The notes under the pieces are model-generated. The model was given only the letters and a program-made list of their open reading frames with translations. It ran no database searches and had not been told where the DNA came from. A stretch of DNA of 64,000 nucleotides from Streptococcus sp. SPS1. Lineage in GTDB: Bacteria > Bacillota > Bacilli > Lactobacillales > Streptococcaceae. The position numbers were made by a program, and so were the translations under genes. Location of the stretch: positions 154,761-218,760 of the forward strand of contig NZ_JAQFJG010000003.1 of the NCBI RefSeq assembly GCF_030439915.1, written 5' to 3'. This document shows, piece by piece, positions 1 to 11,383 of the stretch. The first letter of the stretch is position 1; each line of letters opens with the position of its first letter.

Positions 1-201
1 CTCATAGACCTTGCCCTCGTCCTGCATAAACTCGACCATGCGTGTCGCCTTGCCAACCGCAATCGGCAAAACGCCCACCACATCCGGATCCAAGGTCCCA
101 CCATGACCAATCTTCTTGGTTCCCAAAACCTTACGCAGTTTAAAAACCGCATCATGCGAGGTCATCCCCGCTTCTTTTTTTAAGTTGATAATACCGTTCA
201 T
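1..201 (-). CDS. truB: tRNA pseudouridine(55) synthase TruB, N-terminal part (cut by window edge)
   Basis: Only the first 67 codons lie in the window; the gene continues beyond position 1. TruB makes pseudouridine 55 in the T-loop of tRNAs. The fragment starts [12 protein letters not shown] and contains the family motif [10 protein letters not shown], in which Asp38 is the catalytic aspartate. The ATG at 201-199 follows a purine-rich GGGGGAGTGAG, which acts as the SD. The stop of the upstream DUF2130 gene lies only 10 bases away with no terminator between, so the two are probably co-transcribed. Confidence 0.93.
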   Translation of the reverse strand, partial: MNGIINLKKEAGMTSHDAVFKLRKVLGTKKIGHGGTLDPDVVGVLPIAVGKATRMVEFMQDEGKVYE

Positions 202-211
202 TTTTGCTTTC

Positions 212-1486
212 TCACTCCCCCTTCAGTGCTTCAAATTTCGCTTTCATGGTTGGATTTTTTCGAGTCAATTTTTTAACAGAGACATCTTCCAATTTGTTGT
301 TTGCGAGACGGAGTTGGTTTTCAGATGTGGTTAGGAATTTCTTAACCTCTTCCATCCGTTTTATGGCCTTATCGATTTCATCAATAGCTTTTCCAAAGTT
401 GGTCGAAGCTGAGTTATAGTTCTTGGCAAAAGCTAGTTTAAAGGCGTCCAAATCTTCCTCAAAATTTGTAATATCAATATTTTGTTCGCGAACCAAGGCC
501 AACTCCTGCTTGTATTTAAGGGAATTAAGAGCCGCATTTCGCAAAAGCCCAATCAACTGAATAAAGAACTGAGGACGGACCACATACATCTTTTCATACT
601 CGTGACTGACGTCAACAATCCCTGTATTAAAGTAATCGTTATCGGCCTCAAGCATGGTCACCAAAACCGCATATTCACAGTTCTTCTCCCGACGGTCCTT
701 GTCCAATTCCTTGTAAAAATCTGCATTCTTGTGCTTCTTCTCTGTTCCGTCCGCTTCATTTTTCATCTCAAACATGATGGAAATGATTTCCACTCCATTT
801 TCATCACACTCACGGAAGATAAAGTCCCCTTTGGAACCACGCGCAGAGACCTTGTTATCCTTCTCAAAGTAAGCATTTGGGAAGGCGAAACTACGGACCT
901 TGTTAAACTCACTCTCTGCATAGTGTTCCAGACTTTCACCGATGGCTTTTGTAGATTGTTGAGCTTTGAAATTCTTATAAAATTCGACTTGTTCACTAGC
1001 TGCTTTAAGCTGAGCTTCGTAGTTTTGTTTAACAGAAGCAAGAGAGAGTTCGTTTTCTTTTTCTTGCAAGAGAAGCTGATTTTTAACCTGGTCTCGTTCT
1101 TTTTCTAGGTCAGAAAGGGTCTTCTGTAGTTGATTTTCATGTTCCAAACGCAAGGTGGCCAATTGGTTTTCCAAGGCCTGTACTTCCTTATCCTTAGCCA
1201 AGAGAGCCTGATGACTTGTCTGTTCAACCTCTTTCTTGGCCAATTCTTTTTCTGTATCAAAGTTTTGGATTTGACTCTGCAATTGCGCAATTTCTTGGTC
1301 TTTTTGAGCCAGTTTAGACTGTTGTTCATTCATGGCCTTTTGCTCAGCCAAGGCCAGTTCCTGCTTCATCCGGTCGTGCAATTCCTTATCAAACTCTGCC
1401 GTTCTCACTTGGGATAAAAGTTCAGCATACTGGCTCTCATTTACTGTAAAGACTGCCCCACAGTTAGGGCATTTGATTTCGTTCAT
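212..1486 (-). CDS. DUF2130 domain-containing coiled-coil protein
   Basis: A 424-aa protein. The N-terminus carries a small Cys-x-x-Cys knuckle (KCPNCGAVF, residues 5-13). Residues about 30-200 are Glu/Gln/Lys-rich with heptad character and probably form a long coiled coil. The C-terminal half (about 210-400) matches my memory of the DUF2130 family, which has no firmly assigned biochemical role; its acidic and basic clusters recall PD-(D/E)xK-type folds, but that is inference. The start ATG is preceded by AGAGGAAC. An extended -10 (TGATATAAT) lies about 30 bases upstream of the start. It is followed by truB with 10 bases between. No secretion signal or membrane segment is visible. Confidence 0.85.
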   Translation of the reverse strand: MNEIKCPNCGAVFTVNESQYAELLSQVRTAEFDKELHDRMKQELALAEQKAMNEQQSKLAQKDQEIAQLQSQIQNFDTEKELAKKEVEQTSHQALLAKDKEVQALENQLATLRLEHENQLQKTLSDLEKERDQVKNQLLLQEKENELSLASVKQNYEAQLKAASEQVEFYKNFKAQQSTKAIGESLEHYAESEFNKVRSFAFPNAYFEKDNKVSARGSKGDFIFRECDENGVEIISIMFEMKNEADGTEKKHKNADFYKELDKDRREKNCEYAVLVTMLEADNDYFNTGIVDVSHEYEKMYVVRPQFFIQLIGLLRNAALNSLKYKQELALVREQNIDITNFEEDLDAFKLAFAKNYNSASTNFGKAIDEIDKAIKRMEEVKKFLTTSENQLRLANNKLEDVSVKKLTRKNPTMKAKFEALKGE

Positions 1487-1515
1487 ATCGTTCCTCTTTC
1501 TAGACTTCTGTAACC

Positions 1516-1521
1516 ATTATA
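1516..1521 (-). promoter_or_regulatory. -10 element of the DUF2130 gene
   Basis: On the minus strand TATAAT with an upstream TGA gives an extended -10, 30 bases before the ATG at 1486. A weak -35 (TTTTGA, 17 bases upstream) falls inside the T-run of the metY terminator. Confidence 0.6.
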
Positions 1522-1538
1522 TCATGCCTAAGGGAAAA

Positions 1539-1568
1539 TCAAAAACAGTGAGTCGAAACCCACTGTTT
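1539..1568 (-). terminator. Rho-independent terminator of metY
   Basis: On the minus strand an 8-bp perfect stem AAACAGTG/CACTGTTT with a 10-base loop is followed by TTGATTTT, 14 bases after the metY stop codon. Confidence 0.75.
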
Positions 1569-1581
1569 ATCTTCTTTTACT

Positions 1582-2862
1582 TTAAATTTTTTCCAAGGCC
1601 AAGCGCAAGTCTTCAATCAAATCTTCTACATTTTCAAGACCTATTGACAAGCGGATTTGGTTTGGTGTGACTCCTGCTGCTTCTAGATCTTTTTCTGACA
1701 ATTGACCGTGAGTGGTTGTAGCTGGGTGAACAACAAGAGACTTAGCATCTGCCACGTTTGCTAGGTCAGAAAAGATTTCCAAATTATCGATTACCTTGCG
1801 TGCTTCTGCCTCCCCACCTTTGACATGGAAGGTAAAGATTGAACCCACACCTTTAGGCAAGTATTTCTCAGCTAAGGCATGATAAGGACTGTCTGCAAGT
1901 TTTGGATAATTTACCTTTTCTACCTTAGGATGGTTTACAAGGAAATCAACAATTTTCTCTGCATTTTGCACATGACGTTCGACACGAAGTGAAAGGGTTT
2001 CAAGTCCTTGGAGCAAGAGAAAGGCATTAAATGGTGACAAGGCTGCCCCTGTATCACGAAGCAATTGGACACGAACAGCGATAATAAAGGCAGCCGCACC
2101 TACATCACGAGTATAGCTCAAATTGTGGTAGCTTGGGTCTTCCTCAACAAATTGAGGGAATTTTCCTGAAGCCGCCCAGTCAAAACGACCACTATCGACA
2201 ATCACTCCTCCAATAGTCGTACCATGCCCACCGATAAACTTAGTCGCAGAATGAATGGCAATATCTACGCCGTGAGAGAAGACGTTAATCAAATAAGGTG
2301 TAGCAAAGGTATTGTCAGAAACAAGTGGAATCTGATGTTTATGCGCAATCTCAGCCAATTTTTCCAGGTCTGGAATGTTAATCAAGGGGTTGCCCAAGGT
2401 TTCAATCAGAACAAGCTTGGTATTGTCTTTGATAGCTGCTTCCACTTCCTTCAAATTATCAACATCGACAAAGGTTGTTGTGATCCCATAACGAGGAAGG
2501 GTTTCTTTCAAGAGATTGAAGGTTCCACCGTAAATAGTCGAAGCAGCCACTAGATGGTCACCAGCATGGGCAAGTGCCAAAATCGTATAAGTCACTGCGG
2601 CCATACCTGATGCTGTTGCAAGAGCTCCGACACCACCTTCGAGAGCTGCAATTCTTTCTTCAAAAGCAGCCGTTGTAGGATTTGTAATACGAGTATAAAT
2701 GTTCCCTGGTTTCCTCAAGGCAAACAGATCGGCACCTTCCTGAGTGTCATCAAAAACAAAGGATGTAGTCTGATAAATCGGTACTGCACGAGACTTGGTT
2801 GCTGGATCAACTACTTGCCCAGCATGCAATTGTAAGGTTTCAAATTTAAAATCACGAGTCAT
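1582..2862 (-). CDS. metY: O-acetylhomoserine aminocarboxypropyltransferase / cysteine synthase (PLP enzyme)
   Basis: A 426-aa Cys/Met-metabolism PLP-dependent enzyme that makes homocysteine from O-acetylhomoserine and sulfide (or cysteine from O-acetylserine); also named cysD in streptococci. The motif HSATKFIGGHGT contains the PLP Schiff-base lysine Lys208, and YTRITNPT (56-63) is the usual substrate-side loop. Length is typical for the sulfhydrylase branch, longer than cystathionine enzymes. I chose ATG at 2862 because a perfect GGAGG lies seven bases upstream; the longer frame start at 2886 lacks an SD. It has its own promoter and terminator, so it appears monocistronic. Confidence 0.92.
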   Translation of the reverse strand: MTRDFKFETLQLHAGQVVDPATKSRAVPIYQTTSFVFDDTQEGADLFALRKPGNIYTRITNPTTAAFEERIAALEGGVGALATASGMAAVTYTILALAHAGDHLVAASTIYGGTFNLLKETLPRYGITTTFVDVDNLKEVEAAIKDNTKLVLIETLGNPLINIPDLEKLAEIAHKHQIPLVSDNTFATPYLINVFSHGVDIAIHSATKFIGGHGTTIGGVIVDSGRFDWAASGKFPQFVEEDPSYHNLSYTRDVGAAAFIIAVRVQLLRDTGAALSPFNAFLLLQGLETLSLRVERHVQNAEKIVDFLVNHPKVEKVNYPKLADSPYHALAEKYLPKGVGSIFTFHVKGGEAEARKVIDNLEIFSDLANVADAKSLVVHPATTTHGQLSEKDLEAAGVTPNQIRLSIGLENVEDLIEDLRLALEKI

Positions 2863-2888
2863 AAAACGACCTCCAAATAGTTTCATTA

Positions 2889-2926
2889 AGGATATTGTAG
2901 CACCTTATGGTATAGTTTACCAATAT
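2889..2926 (-). promoter_or_regulatory. metY promoter with overlapping inverted repeat
   Basis: On the minus strand TTGGTA, an 18-base spacer ending in TGC, and TACAAT form an acceptable sigma-A promoter about 30 bases before the start. The -35 sits in an imperfect inverted repeat (TATTGGTA / TACC-ATA arms on either side of 2913-2918), a possible site for a LysR-type sulfur regulator. The regulator assignment is inference. Confidence 0.45.
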
Positions 2927-2975
2927 CAGTTTTCTATATTTTGATATAAGGAGTGGCTATTACTTCTTACGAAAT

Positions 2976-3000
2976 CGAAAAAAGCACGACTCAATCGTGC
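2976..3000 (-). terminator. Rho-independent terminator of the FNT gene
   Basis: Minus-strand stem GCACGA/TCGTGC with loop TTGAG, directly followed by a run of six T. It lies 9 bases after the FNT stop codon. Confidence 0.85.
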
Positions 3001-3008
3001 TCATTTTC

Positions 3009-3806
3009 TTAATCTACATAAGTATCTTCGTTTTTATTGAGGAAGGCATATGGAAGACCCATCAAGAGGCCTCCTCCGATAAAGTTTCCAACGAAGGTTA
3101 CACCCCAGTGGCGAAGCATATTTCCAACACCGAAGTTAGCAATTGAGTCAGCAGCAACACTGAATTTTACAATCGCGAAAGAAGCAAAGTTCGCCGCAAT
3201 GTGCTCGTTTGTTAAGAATACAAACATGTAAATCGCTGACAATACAAGCCAAAGTTTGGCACCACCATCTTTGACCAAAACAAATGAAAGAATCGCAATA
3301 TTTACGAAAATATTTGCCAAAATCGCCTCAAGCAAGATCAATTCATTTGAACGGCCTAACTTCATCTCAACAACACCTGAAATAAAGCTATCGTGAGTCA
3401 GATGTGCATAAGCTGCTGAGTGGGCAAAGCCCCAACCTGCTATCAAAGCTCCGATAAGATTGAACAAGGTACAGTAAAGTAAAATCTCAGCTGTTTTTCT
3501 CCAAGAGATTTTTTTCAAGAAACTACCAGCAGTCAAAAATATCATGTTTGATGTTACCAACTCGGCATTCAAGAAAACAATGTAGGCCAAGCCCCAAGCG
3601 AAGACAAATGGGAAGAGGAAACGTCCACTACCTGGTGCAATTTTATTAATCAAGTCAGCCCCAACTGCACCAGCAGCTGTACTGAAAGTTAAAAATGCAC
3701 CTGCGAACATAGAACGAATCGCATACTTAAATTTGCTTTGACTATAAAGACTTTCTTTCTTCTTGCAAGCAAATTCAATCTTTGAGATAAATTCTGAAGA
3801 AACCAT
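3009..3806 (-). CDS. Formate/nitrite transporter (FNT) family channel
   Basis: A 265-aa integral membrane protein with six hydrophobic segments in the FNT arrangement. The N-terminal third has the family pattern around FAGAFLTFSTAAGAVGAD (34-51), and NAELVTSNM in TM2/3 matches the conserved NxELxTxNM segment. FNT channels move formate, nitrite or related monovalent acids; in a lactic streptococcus formate export after pyruvate formate-lyase is the likely role (inference). The ATG at 3806 is preceded by AGGAG at a six-base spacing. It is monocistronic, with its own extended -10 promoter and a terminator. Confidence 0.88.
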   Translation of the reverse strand: MVSSEFISKIEFACKKKESLYSQSKFKYAIRSMFAGAFLTFSTAAGAVGADLINKIAPGSGRFLFPFVFAWGLAYIVFLNAELVTSNMIFLTAGSFLKKISWRKTAEILLYCTLFNLIGALIAGWGFAHSAAYAHLTHDSFISGVVEMKLGRSNELILLEAILANIFVNIAILSFVLVKDGGAKLWLVLSAIYMFVFLTNEHIAANFASFAIVKFSVAADSIANFGVGNMLRHWGVTFVGNFIGGGLLMGLPYAFLNKNEDTYVD

Positions 3807-3837
3807 AATAAACTCCTAAAAATTTTTTACCTGATAA

Positions 3838-3843
3838 TTATAT
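3838..3843 (-). promoter_or_regulatory. Extended -10 promoter of the FNT gene
   Basis: Minus-strand TGATATAAT lies about 31 bases upstream of the start. No good -35 is seen, so the TG motif probably compensates. Confidence 0.55.
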
Positions 3844-3907
3844 CACAAACGTTAAAATTAAGGAAGCGTTTTCTGTATTTCATAAAAGTTTATTCTTATG
3901 AAAAGCT

Positions 3908-3942
3908 TAAAAAATCAGTGAAATCCAGGATTTCACTGATTT
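3908..3942 (-). terminator. Rho-independent terminator of gyrA-srtA
   Basis: A perfect 15-bp stem (3912-3926 paired with 3928-3942) has a minimal one-base centre, so in practice about 13 bp close a small loop. TTTTTT follows on the minus strand. It lies immediately after the srtA stop. Confidence 0.9.
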
Positions 3943-3945
3943 GTA

Positions 3946-4689
3946 TTAATAAAATTGTCTATATGGTTGATTGAAAGCTGTTAGGATTTCATCAGATGTT
4001 TGTGAATATTCTTTTGTTTCTTTCAAATCGCCTTTTACAATAATACGTTCTGTAGCAGCAAGGTCTTCACAGGTTACTAATGTAATCTCATTTACCCCAT
4101 CTCTATCATCAACTTCATCAACACGATCCGGTGTAACACGTTTGACTTCACGTATTTCATAAGTATAAACTTTATTTTTATCGGTTAGATAAATCTTCAT
4201 ACCATTTTTAGCATTATCTAAAGGAGAAAATAACATTTTATTAGCATTATTGACACCAAAAATATGATGACTAGCGAGACTATAATTTCCTTTTCCCATC
4301 ACTTGATCGCGTTTCATCGTACCAGCACCATAGAAGAGATTGACATTATCAAGCCCTTTAAAAATTGGCAGATTCATTTCTAATTCAGGGACTGCAATTC
4401 CGCCGATAACTGGTAATTTTTGAGCATCCCATTGAGAAGCTAGAACAGCTTCCGAAGAGATAGCATTGACAGAATCAAAATCAAAATTTCCTTCTGTATC
4501 CTGATTTTCTTCTATTTTTTCTTTTGATACCTGACTAACTTGGTACTTATTGGTATTCCAAACTATGAAAATATCACGAATTTTAGCATTAAAAATCAAA
4601 GCAATTGATAGTAGTATCAGAAATCCTGCCAGGATATTTGTCAGCAGATTTTTTCGTTTGTTTTTCTTCTTATTATTTTTTTGAGACAT
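3946..4689 (-). CDS. srtA: Sortase A (class A housekeeping sortase)
   Basis: A 247-aa membrane-anchored transpeptidase that cleaves LPXTG proteins between Thr and Gly and attaches them to the cell wall. After a Lys/Asn-rich cytosolic head there is one membrane segment (about 14-34), then the sortase barrel. The catalytic triad is visible: His141 (ASHH), Cys207 (TLVTC) and Arg215 (ERIIV). These are the positions known for pneumococcal SrtA. Its ATG overlaps the gyrA stop (TAATG), so it is translationally coupled to gyrA, the gene order typical of streptococci. Confidence 0.95.
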   Translation of the reverse strand: MSQKNNKKKNKRKNLLTNILAGFLILLSIALIFNAKIRDIFIVWNTNKYQVSQVSKEKIEENQDTEGNFDFDSVNAISSEAVLASQWDAQKLPVIGGIAVPELEMNLPIFKGLDNVNLFYGAGTMKRDQVMGKGNYSLASHHIFGVNNANKMLFSPLDNAKNGMKIYLTDKNKVYTYEIREVKRVTPDRVDEVDDRDGVNEITLVTCEDLAATERIIVKGDLKETKEYSQTSDEILTAFNQPYRQFY

Positions 4690-7157
4690 TATGCTTCACC
4701 TTCTGTTTCGTTTTCTGTCCCAACTTCTTCTTTTTCTGCCGCTGCAACCGTTGTAAAGGTCACAATTTTGGCATCTTGATCCAGGCGCATTACTTTAACT
4801 CCCATAGTTGAGCGACCTGTTTGTGAAATATTGGCAACGTTGGTTCGAATCATGACACCTGTATCAGTGATAATCATCAAGTCTTCATCACCTTTCACAG
4901 TCAAGAGACCTGATAGAGGACCATTTTTCTCAGCCACATTAGCCGTCTTCATTCCTTTACCACCACGACCTTTTGTTGGATATTCAGTCGCGACTGTACG
5001 CTTACCATATCCTTTTTCTGTGATGATAAGAACCTCGTCCTGGTCTGTAATCACACTAGCACCAACAACTGTGTCTCCCTCACGGAGATTCACACCTTTC
5101 ACACCTGTGGCGATACGACTCATGCCGCGAACGGCTGATTGATTAAAGCGAACTGCATAACCAAACTTGGTACCAATGATAATATCCGTATCTTCTTCTG
5201 TTAGTAATACATTAATTAGCTCATCTTCATCTTTGAGGTTCAATGCCTTGAGTCCATTTTGACGAATGTTAGCAAATTCTTTAACACTCGTTCTCTTCAC
5301 AATACCATGACGGGTTGTGAAGAAGAGGTAAGCATCATCGCTGCGTTCAGACTCAACATTGATAATAGTCTGAATACTTTCACCTTCATCCAATTTCAAG
5401 AGATTGACTACTGGTAGACCTTTGGCCGTCCGACCATACTCAGGAATTTCATAACCTTTAAGACGATAGACACGTCCTTTATTTGTGAAGAAGAGCAAGT
5501 GATCATGGGTGCTAGTTGACACTAACTCTCGGACAAAATCGTCATCCTTAACACCTGTACCTTGAACACCACGCCCCCCACGTTTTTGAGCAGTAAACTC
5601 AGCTTGGTCCAGACGTTTAATGTATCCCTTGTTAGAAAGCGTAATCAAGACATCCGATTCTTCAATCAAATCCTCATCTTCAAGACTCAATACTTCACCG
5701 ACCATCAACTCTGTACGACGTTGGTCGCCAAACTTACGCTTGACTTCGTCCAATTCGTCTTTGATGATTTGAGAAACACGTTCTGGTTTAGCAAGAATAT
5801 CTGCTAAATCTGCAATCAAAGCCAAGAGGTCATCATATTCAGACTGAATTTTATCGCGTTCCAAACCTGTCAAACGACGAAGACGCATGTCTAGTATAGC
5901 CTGACTTTGACGTTCAGAAAGCTTGAACTTACTCATCAACTCAGCTTGTGCTTCTGCGTCTGTTTCACTAGCACGGATGATACGAATCACTTCGTCGATA
6001 TGGTCTAGCGCAATCAAGAGACCTTCTAAGATGTGAGCACGCGCTTCCGCTTTTTCCTTATCAAAACGTGTCCGACGAACAACCACTTCTTTTTGGTGCT
6101 CAATATAAGCATCCAAAATCTGACGAAGAGACAAAATCTTCGGTACACCATTTTGAATCGCCAACATATTAAAACCAAAATTGGTTTGCATCTGGGTCAT
6201 CTTGAAGAGGTTATTGAGGATAACATTGGCTGAGGAATCGCGCTTGACTTCAATAACAAATCGAACACCTTCACGGTTTGACTCATCACGTACTGCTGTG
6301 ATGCCATCAATCCGTTTTTCCTGAACCAAACGAACAATATGCTCATGTACCTTTGTTTTGTTGACCATATAAGGAAATTCTGTTACAACAATGCGCTCAC
6401 GGCCAGTCTTAGTTTCTTCGATTTCAGTACGAGAACGAAGAACAATAGAACCTTTACCTGTTTCATAAGCCTTATGAATGCCTGATTTCCCCATGACAAG
6501 GGCACCTGTTGGAAAATCTGGACCAGGCAAGACTTCCATCAAGTCCTTGGTAGTCACTTCAGGATTGTCCATGACCAACTTCACTGCATCAATGGTTTCA
6601 CCCAGATTATGAGGGGGAATATTGGTCGCCATCCCAACGGCAATACCAGTTGCTCCATTGACCAAAAGGTTTGGAAAACGTGCAGGCAAGACCAAGGGTT
6701 CCCGTTCATTGGCATCATAGTTATCGACGAAATCAACCGTATTCTTATTGATATCTCGAAGCATTTCTAGAGCAATCTTGCTCATACGTGCCTCAGTGTA
6801 ACGCTGGGCGGCAGCTCCATCACCATCCATGGAACCAAAGTTCCCATGTCCATCTACAAGCATGTAACGGTAGCTCCACCATTGAGCCATACGGACCATG
6901 GCTTCATAGATAGAAGAATCCCCGTGTGGGTGATATTTACCCATGACATCCCCTGTAATACGAGCAGATTTTTTATGAGGTTTGTCTGGAGTAACACCCA
7001 ATTCATTCATTCCGTAGAGAATGCGACGGTGAACAGGTTTCAAGCCATCTCGAACATCAGGAAGAGCCCGGGCTACGATAACACTCATGGCGTAATCGAT
7101 AAAGCTCGTCTTCATCTCCTTTGTCAGATTGACATTCACTAAATTTTTATCCTGCAT
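4689..7157 (-). CDS. gyrA: DNA gyrase subunit A
   Basis: An 822-aa type II topoisomerase subunit that breaks and rejoins DNA while introducing negative supercoils. The winged-helix/tower core holds the catalytic Tyr120 (AAQRYTEAR), and the C-terminal part contains the GyrA beta-pinwheel with the GyrA-box [11 protein letters not shown] use ATG at 7157 (MQDKNLVNV) rather than 7214 because it gives the known 822-residue length and has GAGG upstream. In the quinolone-resistance region Ser81 and Glu85 are the wild-type residues. Residue 114 is Gly where pneumococcus has Ser, a variant I associate with viridans streptococci. Confidence 0.97.
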   Translation of the reverse strand: MQDKNLVNVNLTKEMKTSFIDYAMSVIVARALPDVRDGLKPVHRRILYGMNELGVTPDKPHKKSARITGDVMGKYHPHGDSSIYEAMVRMAQWWSYRYMLVDGHGNFGSMDGDGAAAQRYTEARMSKIALEMLRDINKNTVDFVDNYDANEREPLVLPARFPNLLVNGATGIAVGMATNIPPHNLGETIDAVKLVMDNPEVTTKDLMEVLPGPDFPTGALVMGKSGIHKAYETGKGSIVLRSRTEIEETKTGRERIVVTEFPYMVNKTKVHEHIVRLVQEKRIDGITAVRDESNREGVRFVIEVKRDSSANVILNNLFKMTQMQTNFGFNMLAIQNGVPKILSLRQILDAYIEHQKEVVVRRTRFDKEKAEARAHILEGLLIALDHIDEVIRIIRASETDAEAQAELMSKFKLSERQSQAILDMRLRRLTGLERDKIQSEYDDLLALIADLADILAKPERVSQIIKDELDEVKRKFGDQRRTELMVGEVLSLEDEDLIEESDVLITLSNKGYIKRLDQAEFTAQKRGGRGVQGTGVKDDDFVRELVSTSTHDHLLFFTNKGRVYRLKGYEIPEYGRTAKGLPVVNLLKLDEGESIQTIINVESERSDDAYLFFTTRHGIVKRTSVKEFANIRQNGLKALNLKDEDELINVLLTEEDTDIIIGTKFGYAVRFNQSAVRGMSRIATGVKGVNLREGDTVVGASVITDQDEVLIITEKGYGKRTVATEYPTKGRGGKGMKTANVAEKNGPLSGLLTVKGDEDLMIITDTGVMIRTNVANISQTGRSTMGVKVMRLDQDAKIVTFTTVAAAEKEEVGTENETEGEA

Positions 7158-7194
7158 TAATAAATGCCTCATTTCACAATTAGTAAGTAACAAC

Positions 7195-7200
7195 ATTATA
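7195..7200 (-). promoter_or_regulatory. Extended -10 promoter of gyrA-srtA
   Basis: Minus-strand TGGTATAAT lies about 38 bases upstream of the gyrA start. The -35 is poor (CTGAAA). Confidence 0.6.
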
Positions 7201-7270
7201 CCATAAATTCCCATCTATTTCAGCCTCTAAACCACTAAAACGTTTACATTGAGAACTATAAGGCATATTC

Positions 7271-8337
<1,067 letters not shown>

Positions 8338-8348
8338 TTTAACTATAG

Positions 8349-8383
8349 ACAACTCCTTGAATCATCAGGGAGTTGTTTTTTTC
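8349..8383 (+). terminator. Rho-independent terminator of ldh
   Basis: An 8-bp perfect stem ACAACTCC/GGAGTTGT with a 12-base loop runs straight into seven T. Confidence 0.92.
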
Positions 8384-8388
8384 TGTAT

Positions 8389-8477
8389 TATAGTAGGTTG
8401 AAATAAGATATGAACAAATTAATTTCTAGAAATGTTTTAGCAGCCACGGCGTACTATTCTAGCTTCAATACACTATA
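8389..8477. repeat. Small inverted-repeat (MITE-like) element
   Basis: The 89-bp segment begins TATAGTAGGTTGAA and ends TTCAATACACTATA, whose reverse complement differs at only three positions. The interior (CGTACTATTCTAG side) resembles short intergenic repeats I recall from pneumococcal genomes, but I cannot assign a named family from memory. It lies just past the ldh terminator at a likely junction between chromosomal blocks. Confidence 0.5.
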
Positions 8478-8672
8478 AAAGCTAAACATTTTATGAAATT
8501 TTCGTTCAAAAAACAACATCCTTTTAAAAGCTATCATGTCATAGCTTGGGCATGAAGACAAAAAGACTACCAATCAGATTTACACTCACATTACAAAAAG
8601 TATGGAACAAGCAACGATTTACTCTTTAGCTACAGTTACATTAAATCAAAAGTAAAAACTTTGCTCATATAC
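8478..8672. other. Non-coding spacer between ldh and pyk, possible gene remnant
   Basis: No intact gene is seen. On the plus strand a frame opening at ATG 8489-8491 (MKFSFKKQHP) meets TGA after 20 codons and then stays open for about 44 further codons before TAG, ending inside the pyk terminator. There is no SD, so it is at most a decayed fragment of unknown origin. The rest is AT-rich with no clear promoter. Confidence 0.3.
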
Positions 8673-8694
8673 AAAAAAGCCCATCATACAGGCT
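8673..8694 (-). terminator. Rho-independent terminator of pfkA-pyk
   Basis: Minus-strand stem AGCCT/GGGCT (one wobble) with a 7-base loop, followed by TTTTTT, 36 bases after the pyk stop. Confidence 0.65.
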
Positions 8695-8729
8695 AGAAAG
8701 CTTGATATAATAGGTTTTTTTCATTTTAA

Positions 8730-10235
8730 TTAACGTACTGTACGGATACGCATTGTGTTTGTACGAACAGCTTCTCCAAGTGGTACACCAGCAACAATAA
8801 CGATATCGTCACCAGATTCTACAAGACCTGCTTCAACTGCTTTACGTTCAGCAATTTCGAACATATCGTCAGTTGAAGATGGAGCATCTGTCAACATTGG
8901 GATAACACCCCAGTTCAACATCAATCCACGTTCTGTCAATTCGTCGAATGTCAATGCCAAGATGTCAGCATTTGGACGGTATTTAGAGATCAAACGTGCA
9001 GTGTGACCTGTCTTAGTAAGAGTTACAACCAATTTAATGTCCATTGAGTTAGTAGCATCTTTAACAGCTGAAGCCATTACTTCTGTCTTAGAGTTACGTT
9101 CAAATGAATCTGAGTTCAAACGACCGTATTCGTTAAGAAGAGTTTGAGCGTTCTTGTCGATTGTAGCCATTGTAGTTACTGACTCAAGTGGGTATTTACC
9201 GTTTGCAGACTCACCTGAAAGCATTGTTGCGTCAGTTCCGTCGATAACAGCGTTAAATACGTCTGATACTTCTGAACGAGTTGCACGTGGTTTTTCAGTC
9301 ATTGTTTCAAGCATGTTTGTTGCAGTGATAACAACTTTACCTGCAGCATTGACTTTAGTGATGATCATTTTTTGGTAAACTGGAACCATTTCGAATGGTA
9401 CTTCGATACCCATGTCACCACGAGCGATCATGATACCATCAGCAGCTTCGATGATTTCATCCAAGTTATCGATACCTTGTTGGTTTTCGATTTTAGCGAA
9501 CAATTGAACGTGTCCGTTTCCAGTTTCTTCACAGATTGCACGAACTTCGTTCACATCTTTTGCAGTACGTACGAATGAAATCGCGATGAAGTTGATACCT
9601 TGTTCAAGACCGAAACGGATATCGTCGTTATCGCGTTCAGCAAGAGCTGGGAAAGGAATTTTAGTGTTAGGAATATTCACACCTTTTTGTTTAGCGATGA
9701 TACCATCGTTTTCAACTTCAACTTCAAATTCACGAGTTGCGTCATCTTTAGCAACCACACGAAGACCAAGTTTACCATCGTCAACCAAAACTTGACGACC
9801 AACTTCAACATCATCATAGATATCAAGAGCACCAGCAACGTTCAATGCAATCACTTCACGAGTTGATTTGATTCCTTGTTTAGTTGCAACACGAATTTTT
9901 TCACCAGTTTTGTATGAATACTCTTTAGCTTCACCTTCGAACAATTCTGTACGGATTTCTGGTCCTTTTGTATCAAGAAGGAAACCAACTTTTTTACCTG
10001 CAAGTTTTTCTGCAAGTTTAACAGTTGCCATACGCTCACCTTGTTCTTGGTGGTCACCGTGTGAGAAGTTGAAACGGAATGTGTTAGCACCAGCTTCAAT
10101 CAATTTAGCAATGTTTTTAGCTGAAGCTTCAACATCAAGTTTTTCACCCCAGTATCCGTCCTCACCGAATTTTTTACCACCACGGATTTCTACCGCAGGA
10201 CCCAAAGTTGCAACGATTTTTACACGTTTGTTCAT
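8730..10235 (-). CDS. pyk: Pyruvate kinase
   Basis: A 501-aa glycolytic enzyme that transfers phosphate from PEP to ADP. The N-terminal domain has NTFRFNFSHGDHQEQ (51-65) with the Asn-x-Ser-His potassium/ATP region. The barrel carries the Mg-binding segment MIARGDMGIEVP. The C-terminal allosteric domain is present, but the extra PEP-utiliser domain found in some Bacillus enzymes is absent. A good SD (AAAGGAG) precedes the ATG. It lies 58 bases downstream of pfkA in the same direction with no terminator between, so pfkA-pyk is an operon. Codon use is highly biased. Confidence 0.97.
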   Translation of the reverse strand: MNKRVKIVATLGPAVEIRGGKKFGEDGYWGEKLDVEASAKNIAKLIEAGANTFRFNFSHGDHQEQGERMATVKLAEKLAGKKVGFLLDTKGPEIRTELFEGEAKEYSYKTGEKIRVATKQGIKSTREVIALNVAGALDIYDDVEVGRQVLVDDGKLGLRVVAKDDATREFEVEVENDGIIAKQKGVNIPNTKIPFPALAERDNDDIRFGLEQGINFIAISFVRTAKDVNEVRAICEETGNGHVQLFAKIENQQGIDNLDEIIEAADGIMIARGDMGIEVPFEMVPVYQKMIITKVNAAGKVVITATNMLETMTEKPRATRSEVSDVFNAVIDGTDATMLSGESANGKYPLESVTTMATIDKNAQTLLNEYGRLNSDSFERNSKTEVMASAVKDATNSMDIKLVVTLTKTGHTARLISKYRPNADILALTFDELTERGLMLNWGVIPMLTDAPSSTDDMFEIAERKAVEAGLVESGDDIVIVAGVPLGEAVRTNTMRIRTVR

Positions 10236-10293
10236 GATTTTTGTGACTCCTTTATATATATGACCTTTTTGGTCTTATTAACTAAATTGTAAA

Positions 10294-11307
<1,014 letters not shown>

Positions 11308-11339
11308 TTATGCTCCTTTTTCTTTTAACATTCTTATTG

Positions 11340-11345
11340 ATTATA
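11340..11345 (-). promoter_or_regulatory. Extended -10 promoter of pfkA-pyk
   Basis: Minus-strand TGGTATAAT lies 38 bases upstream of the pfkA ATG, in the short gap after dnaE. No convincing terminator for dnaE is seen in this gap. Confidence 0.6.
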
Positions 11346-11383
11346 CCACATTTGATTTTAAAATTCTTCTATTTTCCGTATTT

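Noticed and set aside
3009..3806. FNT protein as a nitrite transporter (NirC)
   Set aside because: No nitrite or nitrate metabolism genes nearby and streptococci rarely use nitrite; left as FNT family without choosing a substrate.
7236..7249. AAAACGTTTACA upstream of ldh as a CcpA cre site
   Set aside because: Lacks the TG at the left end of the cre consensus. Noted only as a weak possibility in the promoter entry.
8489..8690. Split frame after the ldh repeat as a real gene
   Set aside because: No SD, internal TGA, ends inside a terminator. Kept only as a possible remnant.
9851..10099. Open frames of 80-130 codons antisense or out of frame to pyk, pfkA, comEC and others
   Set aside because: All lie within clearly coding genes, have no SD or family signature, and reflect codon bias of the true gene.
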